Origin: Anaerolineales bacterium
GTDB taxonomy: Bacteria > Chloroflexota > Anaerolineae > Anaerolineales > Villigracilaceae
Assembly (NCBI GenBank): GCA_015075725.1
Contig: JABTTV010000001.1
Span: 3,773,223 to 3,837,222, forward strand
Reading direction: 5' to 3'
DNA: 64,000 nt
Positions 59,090-64,000 of this stretch are shown here, piece after piece. Positions within the stretch are counted from its first letter, which is position 1; the number at the start of each line of letters is the position of its first letter. The position numbers and the translations under genes are program-made. Below the pieces are notes generated by a model. It was given only the letters and a program-made list of their open reading frames with translations, had not been told where the DNA came from and ran no database searches.

Positions 59090-60587
59090 AAAATTCAGCA
59101 ATCAAAAAAAATCTCATACAGATCTCGGAATACGAATCAGACTGGGAATATTAACTGCAATATTTGCATTTTCCTGTAACGCGCCCGTCAACAATCCGGC
59201 CGTCAGTGTAGAAGAAACAGGACAGACACCTCTTCCCGATTCCCAGTCAACCCCCTTGCCATCACGCCCTTCCTTTTCACCGGGTCAACTTGTGGATTAC
59301 ACCGCCCAGAGTGGCGATACCCTGCCGGCGCTCGCATCCCGCTTCAATACCAATGTGGATGAGATCCTCGAAGCCAATCCTTTCGTCCCGCGCGATGCCA
59401 CCACCCTGCCCCAAGGCATGCCGATGAAGATCCCGATCTATTACCGCGCCTTGTGGGGAAGCCCGTTTCAAATCATTCCCGATCATGCCTTTGTCAACAG
59501 CCCCACTGCCAGCGGATTCAACACAGCCGCCTTTGTGGCGTCTCAACCCGGGTGGCTGAACAACTTCCGGGCGTACGTGGGAGGCGAGACAAGGTCCGGG
59601 GCTGAACTGGTCGATTATGTCGCGATCAACTACAGCATCAATCCGAAACTCCTGCTCGCGATCCTTGAGTACCAAGGCGGGGCGCTTTCCCTGCCCGAGC
59701 CGCCTGTCCGCAGAAGACTGCTTGGGCTGGAAAGGCAGTTTTGGGAATCACACTATTTGCAATTGGTGCTTGCGGCAAACACATTGAACAATGGATACTA
59801 TGGCTGGCGCGCCGGTTCCCTGATCGAATTCGAAGATGCATCTGGAAATCTGATCCGCCCCGACCCATGGCAAAACGCCGCTTCTGCCGCGCTGCAATAT
59901 TATTTTTCGCGCATGTATAACGGCAGCGAATATAATGACGCCATCAGCCCGGATGGTTTGTATAAAACCTATACCGATTATTTTGGAAGCCCCTGGGAGG
60001 ATTCGTTTGAATTGATCCCCGGCAGCCTGAGACAACCCGACCTTTCCCTCCCATTCCCCGACTCGCAAACCTGGAATTACACCGGTGGACCACATACAGG
60101 CTGGGGCACTGGCGAGCCGTTTTCCGCGCTTGACTTTGCTCCGCCATCCGAAAAATCCGGGTGTATCCCAGCCAAAATCGAAAATTTTGCCACGGCAGTG
60201 GCTGATGGTTTGGTCGTCCGCTCCAGAGTGGACGGTGTCGCACTCGATCTCGACAAAGACGGCGATGAACGTACAGGCTGGGTGATCTTTTATCTTCACC
60301 TTGCAACAAAGGAGCGCGTCTCTCTCGGCACGGAATTGAAAACCGGAGACAAGATCGGTTATCCCTCCTGTGAAGGCGGACGGTCCACGGGTACTCACGT
60401 TCATGTTGCAAGAAAATTTAACGGCGAATGGATCCTCGCAGACAGCGTCATCCCGTTCACGATGAGCGGTTGGATACCCCACAGAGGAATCAGAGCTTAC
60501 GAGGGGACTCTCACCAAGGGCGGCCTGACCGTGACCGCCTGCGAGTGCGGTGACGTTTATACAGCCGTCAACGGAAATTATCCCTGA
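59082..60587 (+). CDS. LysM-M23 peptidase lipoprotein, copy 3 of 3
   Basis: 501 residues from ATG 59082, which lies inside the 3' end of copy 2. Its signal region (IRLGILTAIFAFSC) ends in the lipobox FAFSC (Cys32), preceded by an unusually long charged n-region. Then LysM-like (YTAQSGDTLPALASRFNT), helical domain (SINPKLLLAILEYQGG) and M23-type domain (GGPHTGWG, ALDFAP, FYLHLA, THVHVA). The open frame upstream to 58980 overlaps copy 2 and is not homologous. Convergent with osmC, overlapping 10 bp. Confidence 0.85.
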   Translation: MIRKFSNQKKSHTDLGIRIRLGILTAIFAFSCNAPVNNPAVSVEETGQTPLPDSQSTPLPSRPSFSPGQLVDYTAQSGDTLPALASRFNTNVDEILEANPFVPRDATTLPQGMPMKIPIYYRALWGSPFQIIPDHAFVNSPTASGFNTAAFVASQPGWLNNFRAYVGGETRSGAELVDYVAINYSINPKLLLAILEYQGGALSLPEPPVRRRLLGLERQFWESHYLQLVLAANTLNNGYYGWRAGSLIEFEDASGNLIRPDPWQNAASAALQYYFSRMYNGSEYNDAISPDGLYKTYTDYFGSPWEDSFELIPGSLRQPDLSLPFPDSQTWNYTGGPHTGWGTGEPFSALDFAPPSEKSGCIPAKIENFATAVADGLVVRSRVDGVALDLDKDGDERTGWVIFYLHLATKERVSLGTELKTGDKIGYPSCEGGRSTGTHVHVARKFNGEWILADSVIPFTMSGWIPHRGIRAYEGTLTKGGLTVTACECGDVYTAVNGNYP

Positions 60588-61075
60588 TCGTTCGAAGGGG
60601 AATCCGACTCTAAACCCACCTTGTGAAGGTATTCACCCTCCTTCAACAAAGCCTTCGATTCTGAATCGTAGATTTTATAAACGGAGCGGATCGGAAAAGC
60701 CTTCGCCAGCATCGCGTACACCGGGCAGTATTTTTCCACCGAGAGTTCGATCGAGCGTACAATGGCGGATTCATCCAGGGAGGCGCCATAGAAACGATAT
60801 TCGACCATTGCCTGTGTAAAAACCCTAGGATAATCCCTGGCACGATCTCCGTGAAATAAGACCTGAAAATCCGTCACGGCCTGCTGTTTTTTGAGCAGAA
60901 CCGAGATCACGTCCATCCCCGCACAACCCGCCAAACCGATAGCGATCAATTCCATCGGGCGCGCGCCAGAATCGGATTGACCATCAGTAATATCCGAATT
61001 CAAACGAACGGGGGAGCCGGATGCCCCTTCCCCTTCGAAAGCCATGCGGCCCATCCAATTCACAGTCACATCCAT
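60578..61075 (-). CDS. OsmC/Ohr family protein
   Basis: 165-residue thiol peroxidase-fold protein. Reactive cysteines Cys51 (AIGLAGCAGMDV) and Cys117 (SVEKYCPVYAML) match the two-cysteine active site that reduces organic hydroperoxides or acts on persulfides. Directly follows the TlpA-like gene (stop and start adjoin at 61076/61075), implying a shared thiol-redox role. Confidence 0.88.
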   Translation of the reverse strand: MDVTVNWMGRMAFEGEGASGSPVRLNSDITDGQSDSGARPMELIAIGLAGCAGMDVISVLLKKQQAVTDFQVLFHGDRARDYPRVFTQAMVEYRFYGASLDESAIVRSIELSVEKYCPVYAMLAKAFPIRSVYKIYDSESKALLKEGEYLHKVGLESDSPSNDQG

Positions 61076-61651
61076 TTAGCGATCCTCCATGATAACGCCT
61101 GGAACGTATTTATCAAGATTGTTTTTCGAGATGCCGCCGATCCACATCAGGCGGATGCGGCCAGACCTGTCGATGACGTAGGAACTTGGCAGGTTCATGG
61201 TATTGAATTCGCCGCCGGCCGTACTGCCCGGATCGAGCCAGACGGGGAAGGTCAGCCCAAATTCTTCGACGAACGGAGTTACTTCGTCCAGGGTCTCGCC
61301 CTGGTCGATGGCGATCAGGATAAAACCGTCGGAACGGTGTTCATCGTAGAATGCCTGAAGAGTGGGCATCTCCTCCCGACATGGCGGGCACCATGTAGCC
61401 CACAGGTTTACCAATACGACATTTCCCAGATAATCGGAAAGGGAAGCCGCCTGGCCGTCCAGCGTGGTGAGATTCAATTCGGGGGAGGGTAAATTCACTT
61501 CGACGGGTATCGTCGAAAAGTCCTGCGTGGAGGCGGAGGATAATTGTTCGGGCATGAGCAGAAACGACACACCCAGGGCAAGGAATCCGAACCCGATCAG
61601 CATTAGGGCAATCAGTCGGCCGGGCGAAGGTTGATTCGAAAGTTCGCTCAT
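61076..61651 (-). CDS. TlpA/ResA-like thioredoxin-fold protein, membrane-anchored
   Basis: 191 residues. One N-terminal transmembrane helix (about 13-33), then a thioredoxin fold with the active site WCPPC (Cys88, Cys91) and a later SSYVIDRSGRI strand. Predicted to face the outside and reduce or exchange disulfides, for example in cytochrome c biogenesis or other exported proteins. Heads a two-gene unit with OsmC. A TATACT-like box lies about 22-35 nt upstream on the minus strand. Confidence 0.88.
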   Translation of the reverse strand: MSELSNQPSPGRLIALMLIGFGFLALGVSFLLMPEQLSSASTQDFSTIPVEVNLPSPELNLTTLDGQAASLSDYLGNVVLVNLWATWCPPCREEMPTLQAFYDEHRSDGFILIAIDQGETLDEVTPFVEEFGLTFPVWLDPGSTAGGEFNTMNLPSSYVIDRSGRIRLMWIGGISKNNLDKYVPGVIMEDR

Positions 61652-61719
61652 ATGTCAGTACGCGGCATTTCAAAGTATAACTCACGAAGTTTTCCGCAGT
61701 CAGAAAACGGGACAAATGT

Positions 61720-61735
61720 CATCCAATATAGGATG
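61720..61735. repeat. short inverted repeat in a divergent promoter region
   Basis: CATCC (61720-61724) and GGATG (61731-61735) around AATATA, between the TlpA-like and cNMP-binding genes. Too short to call confidently as an operator. Confidence 0.3.
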
Positions 61736-61770
61736 GATGATACTAGCAGGCGGGTTGCGCGACGATTACT

Positions 61771-62235
61771 ATGACCAAAATGCTTGAGAACCTGCCGATC
61801 ATCCCCCTTTTTCAAGACCTTTCTCCAGACCAGGCAACCATGCTCATGTCGATCTTCGAAAGGTTCATTTGTCCATCAGGTACGGTGATCTTCGAGCAGG
61901 GAGATGCTGCGGAATATCTTTACTTGATCTTGAAGGGCAAAGCTGCAATCAGCTACAAGCCATATGATGCGCCGCGCATCCTGATCACCCGCCTCAAAGA
62001 TGGCGATGTCTTTGGCTGGTCAGCCGCAATCGGCGGAAAAAGATATACTTCCAGTGTCGCCAGCGAAACGGACCTTGATACCATTCGCATCCACCGGCAG
62101 GATTTATGGAGCCTGATGGACAACCACCCCGAGACCGGAAGGATCATCATCGACCGGCTGGCACTAAACGTTTCATCCCGTTGGAAAAACGCCCATGAGC
62201 AGATCAAGCGTTTTATCGATTCGGAAAGGAAATAA
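61771..62235 (+). CDS. cyclic-nucleotide-binding domain protein without HTH
   Basis: 154 residues forming a single CRP-type cNMP-binding domain. The cassette is FGWSAAIGGKRYTSSVASE, where the canonical GE...RA(A/T) residues are altered, so a ligand other than cAMP is possible. No helix-turn-helix follows, so it is not a DNA-binding regulator by itself. It is 2 bp before the NifU-like gene, with which it is surely co-transcribed. Confidence 0.82.
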   Translation: MTKMLENLPIIPLFQDLSPDQATMLMSIFERFICPSGTVIFEQGDAAEYLYLILKGKAAISYKPYDAPRILITRLKDGDVFGWSAAIGGKRYTSSVASETDLDTIRIHRQDLWSLMDNHPETGRIIIDRLALNVSSRWKNAHEQIKRFIDSERK

Positions 62236-62237
62236 CA

Positions 62238-62483
62238 ATGTCTGTTACGCATGCACGTACCCGCGAAGATCAGATCCGCCATCTGTTGGAGAATCTGAGC
62301 GCATACATCGAACAATTCCATGGCGGGACCGTGGAATTCGTCTCCCTGAGCGGGGATGAGTTGAAGGTACGGCTGGGAGGCGCCTGTCTCAACTGTCCGC
62401 TTTTGCCTTCCACACTCCACGGCTGGGTGGAAGGAACGGTTCACCAATTCTTTCCTGAAATCCACGTCATGGAGAGCAAGTAG
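62238..62483 (+). CDS. NifU-like Fe-S scaffold domain protein
   Basis: 81 residues of the NifU C-terminal type: helix-rich start, FHGGTVEFVSLSGDELKVRLGG strand region, then Cys50-x-x-Cys53 (CLNCPL) that in relatives carries a transient [4Fe-4S] cluster. The canonical motif is CxxCP(S/M); here it is CLNCPL. It may supply Fe-S clusters or sense them together with the cNMP-binding protein. Confidence 0.82.
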   Translation: MSVTHARTREDQIRHLLENLSAYIEQFHGGTVEFVSLSGDELKVRLGGACLNCPLLPSTLHGWVEGTVHQFFPEIHVMESK

Positions 62484-62488
62484 CATAA

Positions 62489-62525
62489 AAATTGCGGTGC
62501 AAGATTTTCTCCTGCACCGCAATTT
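62489..62525. terminator. bidirectional terminator
   Basis: Thirteen-bp perfect stem AAATTGCGGTGCA / TGCACCGCAATTT (62489-62501 and 62513-62525) between convergent genes; A/T at both ends. Confidence 0.75.
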
Positions 62526-62552
62526 CAGGACCAGTCACCTGGGGGATTCGAA

Positions 62553-63323
62553 TTATCCCGCGTTCCGTGTGAAAAACCGGATGACGAGAAACCCGCCGAA
62601 CGCGATGAGCGCGACCGCCCAAATGTAATTTGCATAATCCATCAGGGAGGCAAGCCCCAGCACACCCATGATTCCCAGCACAAGCGCGGGCCAGAACGCC
62701 CATTTCATTCGCGCAAGGACGGCGACCAGTAGAAAGGTCAGCGCAAGACCGAGGAAGAAGAAACCGCCGCTCTCGAACGCGCCAAAACGCTCTGTTGCCA
62801 CCGTCATCCCCGCCAAAGTACAAAGGACGCCGCCGGGGATAAGCGCCCACCATCTTTCGACCGGGCTGGTGAGATAGACGATGAAAAAGGTCAACCCGAT
62901 CCCGCCGAGAACGATGGCACCCGAATATTCATCGAAATAGGACGAGGCAAGAATCAAGAGCGAAAGCGCCGTGAGCACTCCGCCCGGGATGATCGCCCAC
63001 CACCGATGGATTCGATCGGTCAGGTAAACGTACCAGAACGACAGGGCAATGCCGCCGAGAAAGATCGCGCCGCCCAATTCATCGACAGCTTCGGGGAGGA
63101 GGATCAACACGCCCAACGCCGCCAGGGTGAAACCCGGGAACGCCGCCCACCAATTCCCGCTTAGCAGCAAGGAGAGGAACGCCAGCCCGCCAAGGAGAAA
63201 CGCTCCGCCCCAGAAATAATCACCCGCATTTTTCAGATAACCCATCGTCTGGGCAAGGGCAAGCCCGCCGCCGAGGATCAACAGCACTCCGATTACGATC
63301 CGGGGATCAAATCTTCGCATCAT
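62553..63323 (-). CDS. polytopic membrane protein with internal repeats
   Basis: 256 residues with about eight hydrophobic helices arranged as repeated units of about 50 residues. Each unit has a WW(A/x)xxPG(G/F)xLxxL...GG(A/x)xFLGGIxL pattern (for example NWWAAFPGFTLAALG, RWWAIIPGGVLTALS, RWWALIPGGVLCTLA). Resembles LiaI/DUF5668-like membrane proteins but is larger. It follows the partial gene at 63335 by 11 bp, so they form an operon. Confidence 0.7.
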   Translation of the reverse strand: MMRRFDPRIVIGVLLILGGGLALAQTMGYLKNAGDYFWGGAFLLGGLAFLSLLLSGNWWAAFPGFTLAALGVLILLPEAVDELGGAIFLGGIALSFWYVYLTDRIHRWWAIIPGGVLTALSLLILASSYFDEYSGAIVLGGIGLTFFIVYLTSPVERWWALIPGGVLCTLAGMTVATERFGAFESGGFFFLGLALTFLLVAVLARMKWAFWPALVLGIMGVLGLASLMDYANYIWAVALIAFGGFLVIRFFTRNAG

Positions 63324-63334
63324 GGTTCGACTCC

Positions 63335-64000
63335 TTATATAATCTTGACCGAAACCGCCCCGCCCTTGACGTTTATCTCCACGGCATTCGGCGAAGTTTC
63401 ATAGTCAGGGGATACGCGGTTCGGAAAGCGGGTCCGATCCACCTGGAAATCGCCCGCGCCGATGGAAGCGTGAGCCCGAATGGCAACACCTTCCGGGACG
63501 ACAATTGTAAGAGACGCCGCGCCAACTTCAAAGTCCGCGTTGAGGCGCCCACGAGCAGGCAGAGTGATCACCGTGTCGCTTGCCCCGGCTTTCAACCGTA
63601 TATCGGTGACATTCATGTCCTTGAGATCGATCACGGATTTGTTCGCACCCAAATTCATATCCAATGCCGTGGGAACGGACGAGTTGAACGAAACATCCCA
63701 GTCGAGTTGTTCCCGCCAGCCGAAGGGAGGAAATACAATGAAATCATTCGCGGGTCTCATGCGGACCTCGAGCCTTTCACCGTTCCGCGAATTCGTGTGA
63801 CGCAGCCCTCCGATGAAAGAGCCGTGCAGTAATTCATTCGCCGATGCGCCGCTGTGGAAACGAAACTCCCCCGCGCCGTGACTGATATGCACACCCGCCT
63901 CACGCGCGCCCTGTAAATCGATACTGGCGGTTTCAGTTTTTATCTCGCCCCGCAGGAATACGCCAAGCAAAACCCAAATCCCGAAGCCGATCAATAAAAC
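63335..64000 (-). CDS. toast_rack-type (LiaF/DUF4097-like) membrane-associated protein, partial
   Basis: At least 221 residues; the frame is open to the window edge, so the true N-terminus is probably outside. A hydrophobic segment (LLIGFGIWVLLGVFL) precedes a beta-solenoid-like region with repeated strands such as ALDMNLGANKSVIDL, DIRLKAGASDTVITLP, ADFEVGAASLTIVVP and AHASIGAGDFQVD. These fit the toast_rack/LiaF fold linked to envelope-stress sensing. A TTG at 63994 could serve as a start but is unlikely. Confidence 0.7.
   Translation of the reverse strand, partial: VLLIGFGIWVLLGVFLRGEIKTETASIDLQGAREAGVHISHGAGEFRFHSGASANELLHGSFIGGLRHTNSRNGERLEVRMRPANDFIVFPPFGWREQLDWDVSFNSSVPTALDMNLGANKSVIDLKDMNVTDIRLKAGASDTVITLPARGRLNADFEVGAASLTIVVPEGVAIRAHASIGAGDFQVDRTRFPNRVSPDYETSPNAVEINVKGGAVSVKII

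Noticed and set aside
61771..62235. Crp/Fnr transcription factor
   Set aside because: The protein ends after the ligand domain and has no helix-turn-helix, so it cannot be the regulator of the TGTGA-N6-TCACA site by itself.

Overview
This window is a gene-dense piece of a moderately GC-rich bacterial chromosome. Gene content suggests Chloroflexota, probably class Anaerolineae. The pointers are an archaeal/eukaryotic-type prolyl-tRNA synthetase, PSP1 and CpXC proteins, a TtuA/TtuB tRNA-thiolation pair, many lipoproteins with Thr/Pro/Ser-rich linkers, and FHA/Ser-Thr kinase signalling. This placement is inferred from content, not from a database match. I saw no rRNA, tRNA, CRISPR array, integrase, transposase or prophage gene.

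Layout. 1-5.3 kb: orphan histidine kinase, M3 oligoendopeptidase, CpXC protein. 5.4-11.3 kb: an accessory stretch that is more AT-rich in parts. It holds a type IIG-like restriction-modification enzyme, a DUF2726 protein joined to it by an ATGA overlap, a second copy of the enzyme's C-terminal tail, inverted-repeat elements and a lipoprotein. 11.4-14.6 kb: LmbE-like deacetylase, PPOX-fold protein, and an FHA-winged-helix regulator divergent from a membrane-anchored Ser/Thr kinase. 22.6-14.6 kb on the minus strand: a long run folC-lon-SDR-M24 peptidase-VOC-DinB-ttuB-ttuA. 22.6-25.1 kb plus: acetyltransferase, URO-D-like protein, rsmD, small helical protein. 25.2-32 kb: cNMP-binding histidine kinase, PSP1 protein, second LmbE, M20 hydrolase, and a GbsR/MarR-type operon with a perfect 22-bp palindromic operator. 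32-42 kb: second DUF2726 protein, CCA-adding enzyme, MazG-LOG-proS, a HEAT-like/hydrolase fusion, FAD oxidoreductase, acetyl-CoA synthetase. 42-47.3 kb: secreted hydrolases and a lipoprotein dioxygenase. 47.4-55.7 kb: alcohol dehydrogenase, then a formate dehydrogenase locus (membrane protein, cytochrome b5-like, YHS-like, fdhD, NuoEF-type fdhB, fdhA, CBS protein). 55.8-60.6 kb: three tandem paralogous LysM/M23 lipoproteins. 60.6-64 kb: OsmC, TlpA-like, cNMP-binding and NifU-like proteins, and two membrane-associated proteins.

The clearest non-routine result is that the formate dehydrogenase catalytic subunit is one selenoprotein gene (52383-55202). An in-frame TGA at 53526-53528 falls at the expected selenocysteine position and is followed by a textbook bacterial SECIS hairpin with a GGTCT loop. 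A plain ORF caller would split it into two genes.

Other cross-cutting signals: (i) at least eight genes have a TANAAT-like -10 box ending 6-8 nt before the start codon, which predicts leaderless mRNAs; (ii) short palindromic repeats sit in frame inside several coding sequences, reminiscent of Rickettsia palindromic elements; (iii) the restriction-modification locus carries a duplicated 3' end flanking a small nuclease-fold gene; (iv) a Pro-containing 18-codon leader ORF plus terminator hairpin precedes mazG-LOG-proS. I did not find a system I can confidently call undescribed. The restriction-modification/DUF2726 locus, the triplicated cell-wall hydrolases and the MazG leader are the best candidates for follow-up.
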